NCBI GenBank assembly: GCA_026004675.1 | Contig: BPJP01000003.1 | Span: 620,001-684,000 of the forward strand | Source: Gemmatales bacterium | Lineage (GTDB): Bacteria > Planctomycetota > Planctomycetia > Gemmatales > Gemmataceae | Length of the DNA stretch: 64,000 nucleotides | Direction of reading: 5' to 3' | In this document: positions 16,652-26,871 of the stretch, piece by piece | How positions within the stretch are numbered: position 1 is the first letter of the stretch | Layout: the number at the start of each line of letters is the position of its first letter | Notes under the pieces: model-generated | Seen by the model: the letters and a program-made list of their open reading frames with translations, nothing else | What the model was told of the DNA's origin: nothing | Database searches by the model: none | Program-made: the position numbers and the translations under genes

Positions 16652-18307
16652 TTGAATCAAGAAATTCGCCGTAAACTCGACCGTATTACCGACATCCTGT
16701 GGGCCGGCGGTACGACCAACCCCGTCACGTACATCGAACAGATCTCGTATCTGATCTATCTGAAACTGCTCGATGAACGCGAAGACCAGCTTGCCCTCCA
16801 AGCCAAACTGACCGGCGAACCCGCCAACGGTCGGTCGCTGTTTCCCCGCCAGGCACGGCGGTATCGCTGGTCCGAATTCCGCTTCAAATCGGGCGAGGAG
16901 CTGCGAGACTTCGTCCGGGACGAAGTCTTTCTTTACATGGCCAGCCTGGTCAAGCAGAGCCCGCGGGTGGCCGAGTACTTTCGCGACGCCGTGCTGGAGA
17001 TCGTCGATCCGCAAGTGCTCAAGGAAGTCATGGATGAGATCGACAGCATTCCGTTCTCCAAGCTCGGGTCCGACGTCAAAGGGGACATCTTCGAGTACCT
17101 GCTGACGCATCTCGGCCAATCGGCCCTCAACGGCCAGTTCCGCACGCCGCGGCAGATCCGCACGATGATGGTCGAGCTGGTCGACCCCGACTTCGGCGAC
17201 ACGGTCTACGATCCTTGCTGCGGCACCGGCGGGTTCCTGATCGACTCCATCGAACACATTCTGGCCAAGTACTCGGCTGAGCCGGTCGAAGTCCCGATCT
17301 ACGGTGAGGAGTGGCTGGAAAAACGCGGCCAGACGATCGAGCAGGCCAAAAAGGAAATTCCCAACCTGCAGACTTATCGCAAGGGGCCCGGCGAGAAGAT
17401 TCCCGACTGGCAGCTTCTCGAGCGCTCGATCTACGGCTTCGACGTATCGCGGCAGATGATGCGGATCAGCATGATGAACCTCGTGCTGCACGGCATTGAA
17501 AACGCGCCGGTTCGCCGCGCCAACGTGCTGAGCGAATACGGTGGGCTGAGCGACGACGACCTGGCCCGCCGCTATCAAGTGATCCTCAGCAACCCTCCCT
17601 TTTCCGGCACGTTGCCCAAGGACTCGATCCGCAAGGACCTCCCCACCAACTCCAAGAAATCCGAACTGCTGTTTCTGGGCGTGATGATGGAAGCCCTCGC
17701 GCCGGGCGGCCGCTGTGCGGTGGTCGTTCCGGAGGGGCTGTTGTTCGGCAGCACCAAGGCGCACGTCGAGCTGCGGAAGAAACTGGTCCGCGATTACGAC
17801 CTGCTGGCCGTCGTCAGCCTGCCCGCCGGTGTGTTCAAGCCGTACGCCGGAGTGAAGACGGCCGTGCTGGTCTTCCGCCGGCCGGTCGAGGCGAAAAAGA
17901 AGTTCGACAAGCAGGCGAAGATCTGGTTTTACGAAGTCCGCAACGACGGCTACGACCCGGACCGCATCACGCAGGGCGGCCGGCCGGAGACGCCCGAGCA
18001 GAACGACATCCCGCGATTGATCCAGATGTGGCAGGAGTACAAAAAGTCCGGCTTCAGGAAACCGCCCGGCATCGAGGCCAACGCGCTGCTCGAGCCGGGC
18101 AGCGACGAGCCGCACGCATGGTGGGCCACCGGCGAGCTGGTCGAGCGCAACGATTTCAACCTGGCCGCCGGCCGTTACAAGCCGACGATCGGCCAGCCCG
18201 CTCCCGATGAAGACCCGGTCGAACTGATCCGCGAAGTGATCGAGGACGAACGCCAGATCATCGCCGGTCTTGAAAAACTCCTCAAGGAAGTGGAGGCGGT
18301 GCAGTGA
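16652..18307 (+). CDS. hsdM: Type I DNA methyltransferase, M subunit
   Basis: A 551-residue N6-adenine methyltransferase. The HsdM N-terminal helical domain (KLDRITDILWAGGTTNPVTYIEQISYLIYLKLLDE) is followed by the SAM motif DPCCGTGGF (187-195) and catalytic NPPF (313-316). Start TTG at 16652 has GGAG nine bases upstream. It overlaps hsdS by TGATG. It protects host sites and forms the specificity complex with HsdS. Confidence 0.95.
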   Translation: MNQEIRRKLDRITDILWAGGTTNPVTYIEQISYLIYLKLLDEREDQLALQAKLTGEPANGRSLFPRQARRYRWSEFRFKSGEELRDFVRDEVFLYMASLVKQSPRVAEYFRDAVLEIVDPQVLKEVMDEIDSIPFSKLGSDVKGDIFEYLLTHLGQSALNGQFRTPRQIRTMMVELVDPDFGDTVYDPCCGTGGFLIDSIEHILAKYSAEPVEVPIYGEEWLEKRGQTIEQAKKEIPNLQTYRKGPGEKIPDWQLLERSIYGFDVSRQMMRISMMNLVLHGIENAPVRRANVLSEYGGLSDDDLARRYQVILSNPPFSGTLPKDSIRKDLPTNSKKSELLFLGVMMEALAPGGRCAVVVPEGLLFGSTKAHVELRKKLVRDYDLLAVVSLPAGVFKPYAGVKTAVLVFRRPVEAKKKFDKQAKIWFYEVRNDGYDPDRITQGGRPETPEQNDIPRLIQMWQEYKKSGFRKPPGIEANALLEPGSDEPHAWWATGELVERNDFNLAAGRYKPTIGQPAPDEDPVELIREVIEDERQIIAGLEKLLKEVEAVQ

Positions 18308-19557
18308 TGTGGCATGAGATCCCGCTCAGCAAACTTGTGGTTCTCGAATATGGCCGTAGTCTTCGAAAAGATTTACGTAACGCATCTGGAGACATTCCGG
18401 TTGCGGGCTCTAACGGTGTCGACGGTTATCACAGCGAGGCACTTGTTTCGGGACCTGGGATCGTGGTCGGACGCAAAGGTTCAGCCGGTAAAGTCACTTG
18501 GTTTGAGTCTGACTTTTGGCCAATTGATACGACGTATTATGTGAAACCACGAATTCCTTGCGACCTCCGATGGGTATATTACTTATTAACCTACCTTTCC
18601 CTCGACCGACTGGCAATCACAACGGGTGTTCCAGGTCTGAATCGTGATGACGCTTACCGCGTCAATATTCCCCTTCCAGCATTATCGGAGCAGCGTCGGA
18701 TTGTGGAGATATTGGATGAGGCGGACCGGTTGCGTCGTCAGCGGCGCGAGACCGATGCCAAAGTCGCCCGCATCCTCCCCGCCCTCTTCCACAAAACCTT
18801 CGGCGACCCCGCCACCAACCCCATGGGCTGGCAGCGGGTTAGGATAACCGACTTTTGTGCGTCAGAGGATGACGTCAAGTGTGGCCCGTTCGGCACTCAA
18901 CTCGCCAAAGCGGAATATTCGCAAAACGACGGTGTCCCCCTCTGGGGAATCAAACACGTTAATCGACAGTTCGAAGACCGAACAGACGAGTTTCTGACGC
19001 ATGACAAGGCACGGGAGCTAGATTCCTATTCACTGGTTCCAGGCGATATTGTGATGACACGTAAAGGGACCATCGGTAACTGTGCTGTATACCGGGACAC
19101 GCTCCCGAAAGGCATTATGCATTCTGATCTGCTTCGAATCCGTGTTCACCGTGAAATCGCAGATCCAGATTTTGTCTGCTGTCAGTTCCGGTTCAGCGTT
19201 GACGTAGCGCGGCAACTTCAACTGATTAGCGGCGGCGCAGTGATGCCGGGGATTAACGTCACCAAACTAAAGCAAATTAAGTTACTGCGGCCCCCGCTTG
19301 ATCGGCAGCGCGCCTTCGGAAACGTTGTCCGAAGACTCCGGCGTCTGTCCGAAAGCCAAGTCACAAATCGAGATTCTCTCGACAAAACGTTCGACGTCCT
19401 TCTCCACCGCGCGTTCACAGGCGAATTGACAGCCGGATGGCGGCAGAAGCACAAAGCCAAACTCGAAGCCGAACTGGCCGAACAACTCAAGGCCATCGAA
19501 GCCGTCAAGAGCAGCAAAGCAAAGAAACGGCGTCGGAAAGTGAAGTTGGACGAGTGA
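18307..19557 (+). CDS. hsdS: Type I specificity subunit, two target-recognition domains
   Basis: A 416-residue protein with two TRDs, each followed by a conserved helix. The first helix reads LSEQRRIVEILDEADRLRRQRRETDAK; the second includes LDRQRAFGNVVRRLRRLSESQ. The first TRD contains GDIPVAGSNGVDGYHSEA and VGRKGSAGKVTW; the second contains GDIVMTRKGTIGNCAVY. The C-terminal tail is unusually basic (SSKAKKRRRKVK). The two domains imply a bipartite recognition site; its sequence cannot be read. The ATG at 18307 overlaps the hsdM stop. Confidence 0.93.
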   Translation: MWHEIPLSKLVVLEYGRSLRKDLRNASGDIPVAGSNGVDGYHSEALVSGPGIVVGRKGSAGKVTWFESDFWPIDTTYYVKPRIPCDLRWVYYLLTYLSLDRLAITTGVPGLNRDDAYRVNIPLPALSEQRRIVEILDEADRLRRQRRETDAKVARILPALFHKTFGDPATNPMGWQRVRITDFCASEDDVKCGPFGTQLAKAEYSQNDGVPLWGIKHVNRQFEDRTDEFLTHDKARELDSYSLVPGDIVMTRKGTIGNCAVYRDTLPKGIMHSDLLRIRVHREIADPDFVCCQFRFSVDVARQLQLISGGAVMPGINVTKLKQIKLLRPPLDRQRAFGNVVRRLRRLSESQVTNRDSLDKTFDVLLHRAFTGELTAGWRQKHKAKLEAELAEQLKAIEAVKSSKAKKRRRKVKLDE

Positions 19558-19593
19558 TGACTGAGAATTGAACATGGGAGCCGGCACGGATTG

Positions 19594-20481
19594 ATGGCGA
19601 AGAAAAAGAGAACAAAGCGTGTGCAGAAACGAACAGGCAGACGCACGGCGCCAAGAAAGGAGCCGGCGCTGCGGATCACCAAACAACGCCGGCAACACAT
19701 CGAAGCACTTGCTCATGCGCTGGCCGCAATTTCGCCGTCCACGACCCGGGGCAACGGTTTCTGTGTCCAGAAAGTCGCCGCGGATATGGGCCTCAAAACG
19801 CTTTGGAAGAAACAGAGCAACAAACGCAAAGACATCGCGCACCTCCTTGAACAGGTCTTTCGCCATTATCCGCGCAAACCGAAAAAGCTGGTGCTAGAAA
19901 TCGTCCGGGGCGGCATCAACTGGATGGCAAACAAAGGCGAACGTGTCACCGACGAACAACTCGCCGCGATCGCCGAGCCGATGAAAGCGCTCCGCTTTCC
20001 GATCGAAAACGAACTTCGCAAGCTCGACCGTCCCGAACCATCCCGTGTCCGCGACCCATCGGCCGACAAAGTCGCCCTGCTACAGAATCTCGGCCTCCAT
20101 CCGGCGCTGACCGACGACTGCCTGGAAATGTTCAAAGACGGCCACTTCAACGAAGCCGTCCGCAAAGCGCTCGAACGCTTCGAAAAACGTATCCAGGACA
20201 TCGTGGGCGATCACAAGACCTCCGGCCGCGACCTGATGGCGAAAGCCTTCAGCGAGCAGAATCCGTTAATTCGGCTGAACGCGTTGAAATCGGCCAACGA
20301 CCGCAGCGAACAGGAAGGCTTCAAGTTCCTGACCATGGGCGCGATGTCAGGCGTCCGCAACATTTACAGCCACGGTGACGTCGAGCAAATGACACCCACG
20401 GACGCCATCGAGCGCTTGGCCTTCGTCAGCCTCCTCTTCCGCCGCATCGACGCCGCCATTGACGATGGAGCGGGATCATGA
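19594..20481 (+). CDS. HEPN-type protein, TIGR02391/Ymh-like (probable Abi RNase)
   Basis: A 295-residue protein. The C-terminal domain, ending GVRNIYSHG (Arg255 to His260) and AIERLAFVSLLFRRID, matches the TIGR02391/Hypoth_Ymh family. It carries the R-x4-H signature of HEPN ribonucleases. The N-terminus is very basic (MAKKKRTKRVQKRTGRR). Such proteins are commonly found beside restriction systems and are thought to act as RNA-cutting toxins. It lies 36 bp after hsdS and overlaps the next gene by ATGA. Confidence 0.75.
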   Translation: MAKKKRTKRVQKRTGRRTAPRKEPALRITKQRRQHIEALAHALAAISPSTTRGNGFCVQKVAADMGLKTLWKKQSNKRKDIAHLLEQVFRHYPRKPKKLVLEIVRGGINWMANKGERVTDEQLAAIAEPMKALRFPIENELRKLDRPEPSRVRDPSADKVALLQNLGLHPALTDDCLEMFKDGHFNEAVRKALERFEKRIQDIVGDHKTSGRDLMAKAFSEQNPLIRLNALKSANDRSEQEGFKFLTMGAMSGVRNIYSHGDVEQMTPTDAIERLAFVSLLFRRIDAAIDDGAGS

Positions 20482-21611
20482 AGAAGAACCCACAGCAGAC
20501 CGCGTTGGCCTTGCAGAGTGTCTGCAAAGATCTCGAACGGGTAATTGCCTCATTGCGGCCGCCTTATGTTAATTTGTACGAGCAACTCGAAGCAGCGTTG
20601 CGTCCGATCCGTTTGCACCATCAAGATCTCTCGCGCATTGCCTCTGCCTCAGAGATTATGTCCGCTCGAATCGGCGAAGTTGTCAAGGCAAATGATCATC
20701 TTCAAAAACTGGCCGATCAAGCCACGGCTTCAACGCGGATGTTTCATGATTTGGCAGGTATCCATGATTCTTGGTTGAAAAGCGTCAAGCCGCTGCAGGA
20801 GCAGATCGCCCAGCTTCAGGCGGTTACAAAGCTCTCGATTGCTAGCATGGTATGGCGGTTGACGATCTCCGAACGATTGTTCGCAGGGATCGACTTCGGG
20901 GCAATACGCCGGAACATCACCGCACACGAGCCCACAATTGCCCGGCTTCGCGAGTCAGTTTCCGAACTCACGGCGGCAAACTGTCGCTTGGTGGAGTCAA
21001 TCGGCACTTTCGCGGACATTACTCGGTTGCCGGATTTTACGCTTACCGGTGCGACTCGTGAAGTTTTCGTCACCAGCCACGCCGTGGATGTGATTCAGAT
21101 TAGCGATGAGTCGGGCGAACAAGATGCATCGGTGAACCAGCTGCTGACTGAGGTCGAATCAGAAACGGCAATCTGCATCCGACTGCTGGAAGCCTTGGAT
21201 CCCGAACTCACTACACCCTACATCGGCGCACGGAAGGCGCTTGACGGAACCAACCCAGATCGCGTACGGCACTTTCTTTCCTCATTGAGAGAACTTTGGA
21301 ACCATCTGCTTCGGCACATTGCGCCAGATGAGCGTGTCCTTGCGTGGATTCCTCGCGACCGGCACGACCTTCTCCATAAGGGCCGACCGACTCGAAAAGC
21401 ACGGGTTCTATACGTGTGCCGCAAGTTCAATCATGCACCATTGGCCGATTTCGTTGACCAAGACGCACGAGCTCTCATGGCGTTGGTTGAGTTCTTCCAT
21501 AGGGTTCATGAATTGAATCCGAATCTCACAGACGAGCAAGTCCGCGCCCTTCTGCTTCGCACGGACTCGTGGCTAATGTACATTTTGCAGATCTGGGAGG
21601 CTTCGAAATAA
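20478..21611 (+). CDS. Helical protein resembling pPIWI-associated nuclease family
   Basis: A 377-residue protein. The first two-thirds look helical or coiled (KSVKPLQEQIAQLQAVTKL, LRESVSELTAANCRLVESI). The C-terminal region, with GARKALDGTNPDRVRHFLSSLRELWNHLL, HIAPDERVLAW and GRPTRKARVLYVCRKF, resembles from memory the predicted pPIWI-associating nuclease / HEPN-linked families. No catalytic residues are certain. It is translationally coupled to the HEPN gene (ATGA), so the two may form a toxin-partner pair. Confidence 0.45.
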   Translation: MKKNPQQTALALQSVCKDLERVIASLRPPYVNLYEQLEAALRPIRLHHQDLSRIASASEIMSARIGEVVKANDHLQKLADQATASTRMFHDLAGIHDSWLKSVKPLQEQIAQLQAVTKLSIASMVWRLTISERLFAGIDFGAIRRNITAHEPTIARLRESVSELTAANCRLVESIGTFADITRLPDFTLTGATREVFVTSHAVDVIQISDESGEQDASVNQLLTEVESETAICIRLLEALDPELTTPYIGARKALDGTNPDRVRHFLSSLRELWNHLLRHIAPDERVLAWIPRDRHDLLHKGRPTRKARVLYVCRKFNHAPLADFVDQDARALMALVEFFHRVHELNPNLTDEQVRALLLRTDSWLMYILQIWEASK

Positions 21612-21612
21612 A

Positions 21613-23742
21613 ATGTTTAGGGCAATCCACATCGGCAACTTCAAAGCCTTTGGTCCGACGCAGCGGATTCCGATCCGGCCGCTGACGCTGATCTTCGGGC
21701 CGAACAGTGCGGGCAAGAGCAGTTTCATTCACGCGCTACTGTTCACTCACGAGGCGCTGACCAGCGACGAGCCAAACAACCTAGACGTCCACCGTCCGCG
21801 GATCGGCGGCGATTCGGTCGATCTGGGCGGTTTTCGGCAGTTCGTCCACCGCGGGAACACCGATGCGCAGGTCGAATTGTCGTATGAATTTGGTGCGGAA
21901 GTACTTGCCGAGCAGAATTCCCTCTTTCTTTCTGCGTGTCATTCGGTGCGTGTCACATTCGGCCTTGGGTTGGAACGCTTGGATTCCGAAACGGGGATCC
22001 CGACGAAAACCGATCGGTCGCCATGGGTTGGGCAAGTCGTCAGAAGAATCGCCCCCGACAAACGGGAATCCATCGATAAACTGCTCGACCACGCCGTTCA
22101 ACAAGGTCTCGCGGTTTCGCACTCGCGGGCACAGATTCTGATCAAGATCAAAACGGGCGACCCGACTGATGCTCTGGCCGTACCGACACTCGTCGTCGTG
22201 TCGCGCGACGGTGATGTCGAAGTCGTAACCAAGTGGCTTTATCGTGATCTGGCGCCAATTCTTGGGGGACGGGAACGCAGCGCGAACCTTTGTTGACCGA
22301 CTGGTCGAACGCCTGCGCCGGTTTCAGATATCCAATCCTCGATTTCCGGGTAGGCATTACTACGCGGTCCACGGCAACGAAAACCGGTTCATTCGAATCA
22401 TTGCCGACGCAGCGTTGCAATTGCGGCGCTCCTGGCAGGATATGCATCCGGACCAGACTGGCCTCGTGAGGTTGAAGACGGTTTGCCGTCGACGTGGATG
22501 AACGACCGTTGTTTTCCATGAGTGGGCGCTCTGGTCACAACCTCAAGCTTGACACGCTGGACCGCGATCATCCGAGATTCCTTTCGCGACTTCAGGACGT
22601 GGTGAATTTGGCTCATCCGGCAGCGCGGCCAACACGCGACGAAAGCAGGAAATTTGGGGAAATGCTTGATTCGCTCGTACCCAAAATCGTCGCGACAACC
22701 CGGGGCCTGCGTGTCCAGATTGACGAACCGCCCGAGCATTGGATGGGACCTGCTTTCTTGCCGGGGGAATTGTTGATTGGCGAGCCCGTAGGAACGCGTG
22801 ACGAAATCCTGTTCAACGTCGCACGGCTTTTTCTTCCCGGGCGTACTACGTGAAATAGTGAATGATTCGATTGAGTTGCTCGATGAGACTATTCAACGGG
22901 TGCGTTATCTAGGGCCGTTACGTTCCTATCCACAGCGGCATCTGGCATTCAGCGAAGACCACGACCGCAACTGGTTCGCCGGCGGCGGCTACGCCTGGGA
23001 CCGCTTGCGAAACGACAGCCACCTGCGCGAACGCGTCAACCAGTGGCTGGCCGGAAGCTGGATGAAGACGCCGTACCAATTGGTCGTCCGCGACCTGTAT
23101 GGCGAAGAGGATCTCGAAGTACCGTTTCTGGAACTGCTGCAAGAAAAGGAAGAGAAGCTCCGGGAATCGCTGGAACATGAAGGTTTCGATCCTTTCAGTC
23201 TGCGCAGCGTCTTTGGCGACCCCGAGCGAGAATTCTCGCGATTTTGTCGGGAGATCGCCGCGTCCGCGGCCGTACCCATCAAAGAACTCGCGCTAATTGA
23301 CGTTGCCAAAAAGACAACCGTCAGTCACCGCGACGTGGGGATCGGCATCAGTCAGGTCCTGCCGGTGCTGGTTTCAGCCATGGCGGCGCAGAATGAGACG
23401 ATCGCCATTGAACAGCCGGAGATCCACCTCCATCCCGCGCTGCAAGCCGAACTCGGCGACGTGTTCATCGAAGCGGCCCTATCCGGTCGCGGCAATCGCT
23501 TCATCCTGGAAACGCACAGTGAGCATTTGCTCTTGCGGATCATGAGACGCATCCGGGAGACGACGACGGAGAAATTGCCCAAAGGATGCACGCCGATCAC
23601 CAAGGACGACGTGCTGGTGTTGTACGTCGAACCGGACAAAGACGGGGCGATCGCTCGCGAGATGCCGCTCAACGAAATGGGCGAATTGGTCAAAGCCTGG
23701 CCGGGAGGGTTCTTCGAGGAAGGATTGCGGGAGATCTTCTGA
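21613..23742 (+). pseudogene. DUF3696-type AAA ATPase, broken by three frameshifts
   Basis: The pieces read as one OLD/RecF-like ATPase. Walker A is FGPNSAGKSS near the N-terminus (IHIGNFKAFGPTQRIPI). Late motifs are IAIEQPEIHLHPALQ (Walker B) and FILETHSEHLLLRIMRRI, with the family ending VEPDKDG...GELVKAWPGGFFEE. The reading frame moves 1 to 2 to 3 to 1 at GGGGG (22264-22268), TTT (22482-22484) and CCCGGG (22836-22841). Each break is repaired by removing one base. It may be a true pseudogene or hold assembly errors. It lies 1 bp after and 1 bp before its neighbours and probably worked with the PLD-like protein. Confidence 0.75.
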
Positions 23743-23743
23743 C

Positions 23744-24682
23744 GTGTTACTTCGTGACTATGCAATAACGCCTGATGTGTTCGATGAAACGTCGTACCCT
23801 CATCCATCGACGTGCGAGGCAGAACTGCGTGGCATCAAAGATATTCTTCTCGAGGAAGGCCTGGTTCGCGACTTGGGCGATGGACATTGGCGTCGTCTTC
23901 TGCTCAGCGACGCGCGGCCTTGGAATCGTCGCGGAAAAGAACTGCTGAAGAAACTCGTCCAGCAGAATCGACTGATGCCTCACGTTCTGTCGGGTGCCGC
24001 TATGCCGTCAGACGGGGATGACGTTGCTTGGTGCCGGGAGGCAATTGCAACGAATGCGGTCTCTCCCTTTACCGGGGGGATTATTGTCACCGAGTCGGTA
24101 AAGCAATCCTTTTCCAAAGAACCTCTCGTTGCCAGGATCGATCGGCTCTCCAGTTCCCCATGGTGGTCCTCGCGAAGTTCATCGGTGCGAGTCCAGCGCA
24201 ATCTGAACGACTATCGCAAGAATCTCGAACCTGTTCTTCGATGTGCGCGGTCCATCATGATCATCGACCCCCATCTCGATCCCACGCAGCGGCGATACAG
24301 CGACGTGATTCATTTGTTGACAGCCATGGGCGGTCGGATGCCGAGACCGCTGATCGAAGTGCACCGCGTGTGCTGGTTCGACAGTCGCGACAAACGCGAC
24401 CAGCACGACGAAGCCGGCTGGCAAAACCTCTTCGCATCGTGGACGCAGCCATTAAAAGACTGCAAACTCCAGTGCGAAGTCTTCATCTGGGACGATTTCC
24501 ACGACCGCTACATTATCAGCGACCTGGTCGGGATCGGCATGCAAAACGGGCTGGATACCACCGCGGCGACCGATCTGACCACCTGGCACCGCCTGGGCCG
24601 CGACCAGCGCGACGATATCCAGCGTGAATTCGACCCGGCCAGCGGTCGGCACAAGCTACGTCATCGCTTCACGATTCCGTGA
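23744..24682 (+). CDS. PLD-like (HDR-motif) protein, likely partner of the ATPase
   Basis: A 312-residue protein starting with GTG one base after the ATPase stop. The C-terminal half contains ARSIMIIDPHLDPTQRRYSDVIHLL and a later VFIWDDFHDRYIISDLVGIGMQNGLD. This single His-containing strand-loop is typical of PLD-like and MIT_C-like domains found in defence loci. Only one H-D-R motif is seen instead of two HKD motifs, so it would act as a dimer or not be catalytic. It is the last gene of the sigma-54 operon. Confidence 0.6.
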   Translation: MLLRDYAITPDVFDETSYPHPSTCEAELRGIKDILLEEGLVRDLGDGHWRRLLLSDARPWNRRGKELLKKLVQQNRLMPHVLSGAAMPSDGDDVAWCREAIATNAVSPFTGGIIVTESVKQSFSKEPLVARIDRLSSSPWWSSRSSSVRVQRNLNDYRKNLEPVLRCARSIMIIDPHLDPTQRRYSDVIHLLTAMGGRMPRPLIEVHRVCWFDSRDKRDQHDEAGWQNLFASWTQPLKDCKLQCEVFIWDDFHDRYIISDLVGIGMQNGLDTTAATDLTTWHRLGRDQRDDIQREFDPASGRHKLRHRFTIP

Positions 24683-25269
24683 GGTTGTCTTAGTCGGTTC
24701 GGCGGCGTTGGCACGAAGAAATTCGCGGCACCTAGTTTCTTCATCGCCTGTACCACTAGTGCCCGGAGTTGCCCCTTAGAGCCATCGGACACAACCTAGT
24801 GACGGCATAAGTTTACTGCGCCAGGTCGTGGTTTTGTCCATTGGCTCTTAACGAATCATTGGATCTCGCGACCGCGTCGATAACAATGGCTGGAAGCATA
24901 CAAACAGATTGGTGCGAGTACAATTTTGGGTGTGCAGAGAATCTCGCCTGCGCGTCCGGTTTCGACTCGGGACGGGCCCAGTGCCTTCATCAACAACTGC
25001 GAACCATTCGAGCAGGATACGTGTCATTCTGACATGATATGTGCTTTGCTCTGTGTTCGCACGGAGTAGGGTTGGTACGACGGTTGCAGGGGGAGGTTCA
25101 GTCATCAGCGCCGGAAGATACCCTACGGACGCAGATTCCGTCGGAGAACACCAAGCCGGTTATCGAGCGGCTCGGCAATCGGCTGCGTAAAAGGAAACTG
25201 CCCTCCCGATATCGTCTAGTCGATTACCGATGAGTGGGTACAATGCGGACTAACTTGCGGAGGCGATCT
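24683..25269. other. Intergenic gap between the two defence modules
   Basis: This 587-bp stretch has no credible gene. A TTGGCACG near 24710 lacks a correctly spaced -12 box. A small inverted repeat (TGTCA-TTC-TGACA, 25022-25034) is the only structure seen. The next gene presumably has its own promoter here. Confidence 0.45.
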
Positions 25270-26871
25270 ATGCCCAGCATCGACGTTTCTTTGGAGCTTG
25301 TTCGTGCGTTCGAAGAGAACGAGTTTGACATCGCTGGCCTAGCGGACCTTCCCACGGATGATTGCACAGTTCGCTGCGCACTAAAAGAACTTTACTACAT
25401 TTTGGCGGACGGCGCCAAGCCACGGCATAGAAACCGTGAACGCCTTGCCCGTATCCTACTGGCGATGATCAGGGTCGCCCTGGATCATTACGCCGAGGAC
25501 GGCCATCAGGAATACTGGCCATACTTGTTTCGCCGTATTGGAGAGGCGATCGATGGCCAGATCGGCTACGGCAATTTGAACCGGTTCGATGAGGGGCAAC
25601 ATCAAGCACGGCTAGGGAGGTGGTTTCGTTGTGCTTTGGAGGAATTCAATTACACAATTCCGGAAGAAGGCCAGACATATGTCGGGCCGATCGTGTTTCA
25701 TGCGGGGATTCCGCGAAGTTCGCTGGCCGGCGCAGTGCAGCTTGTTGTTACGGCCGTGAGGCAATACGGCCAATTGGCCGTCAATCTACCATACGATCTG
25801 CGCGCGCAGCTTGCCAGCAACCACAATCCACCTCTACACCGCAATGTCGAACGATTACTGACGAGCAAGTTGAAGGGGGCGTCACAACTCTGGAGCAGTC
25901 TGGCAAGGGTCGTCGTCGCTTGGTTGCAGTCGGGTGACTGCACTGAGGAACTGCAGCAACTTCCGGCTGCACTCGATCCCGACGATGTCCGTCGTGCGCT
26001 GCCGGGCCAAGATGGATGGATCCCCGCGCAACGACCACGAATCGTGCTGCCGCGGCTTCGCTTTGATGCGGCCACCGGGGAAGTTCGACTGACTTTTCCG
26101 TCGGGAGAGCAGAAGGAGTGGAACGTCTCGGGCAGCGGAGGGCAGCCCGTCGAAATTCGCTGGCAGAAGACCCACCTCGGACTGACAGCGGAATTGTTGG
26201 CGCCGCCCCCAGAAGAAATCGCCGTCGAGCAGCGGGCGAGAGATGGCATACGACGGACTTTTGCCACACGCCCGTCCCACTGGCCGGGCCTTTGGTTTCA
26301 TGCGTCCACCGGCAATTTGGAAGACGGTGAGACGATCGACGCCAATGGTCTGGAACCCGGGCGATGGTACGTACTGTTTGAAGGAACTCCGACTCGCTGG
26401 AACGTGCCTGCTGCCCATCAGGTTCAGCTGAAGTGGAGCTACTTCTCCGGTCATCAACGTTGGACAGCCTGGAAAGTCGAGGTGCCGACGAGGACTCCGG
26501 AGCAGACTCGCCTGGAGTGGTATGTCGACGACAATTGTTTTTACGTTCCGCTAGCTCGCCGTCCCGGTGCGTGCTTCGAACTGCAGAGTTCACGGATTGC
26601 ATCGGCAACAACTGCACGGCAGGAGGTCGTGGAGGTGTTTGCCGAGTCCCCGGTCGTACGGTTTGACCGAAGCCTGGAGGTGACAATTCTTCGTGAGTTC
26701 CAAGATAAAATTGAAACAGTAAGCCGTCACCAGATTCGGCCTGGTCAGGACTGGCGTTTTCCGGTTGCCCAGCCTGGAGTTTTCCAGTTGCGGGAAGCGC
26801 GTGGCGTGGGACGGCTTCTGCTGCACTTCGCGATAATTCCCGATGTCGAAATTGCGGGGACCGATGTATGA
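25270..26871 (+). CDS. Unrecognised protein, first gene of a Druantia-like trio
   Basis: A 533-residue protein without a family I can name. The N-terminal half is helical (VRCALKELYYILADGAKPRHRNRERLARILL, QLVVTAVRQYGQLAVNL). The second half is beta-rich with repeated Trp-containing strands (PSHWPGLWFHASTGNLEDG, VQLKWSYFSGHQRWTAWKVEVP). The ATG at 25270 has GGAGG six bases upstream. It overlaps the next gene and is two genes before a DruE-like helicase, so by position it could correspond to one of the small-to-medium Druantia proteins (DruF/DruG of type II). This is inference only. Confidence 0.6.
   Translation: MPSIDVSLELVRAFEENEFDIAGLADLPTDDCTVRCALKELYYILADGAKPRHRNRERLARILLAMIRVALDHYAEDGHQEYWPYLFRRIGEAIDGQIGYGNLNRFDEGQHQARLGRWFRCALEEFNYTIPEEGQTYVGPIVFHAGIPRSSLAGAVQLVVTAVRQYGQLAVNLPYDLRAQLASNHNPPLHRNVERLLTSKLKGASQLWSSLARVVVAWLQSGDCTEELQQLPAALDPDDVRRALPGQDGWIPAQRPRIVLPRLRFDAATGEVRLTFPSGEQKEWNVSGSGGQPVEIRWQKTHLGLTAELLAPPPEEIAVEQRARDGIRRTFATRPSHWPGLWFHASTGNLEDGETIDANGLEPGRWYVLFEGTPTRWNVPAAHQVQLKWSYFSGHQRWTAWKVEVPTRTPEQTRLEWYVDDNCFYVPLARRPGACFELQSSRIASATTARQEVVEVFAESPVVRFDRSLEVTILREFQDKIETVSRHQIRPGQDWRFPVAQPGVFQLREARGVGRLLLHFAIIPDVEIAGTDV

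Noticed and set aside
24708..24730. TTGGCACG as a sigma-54 promoter for the Druantia-like trio
   Set aside because: No GC-containing -12 element at the ten-base spacing, and it is over 500 bp from the gene.
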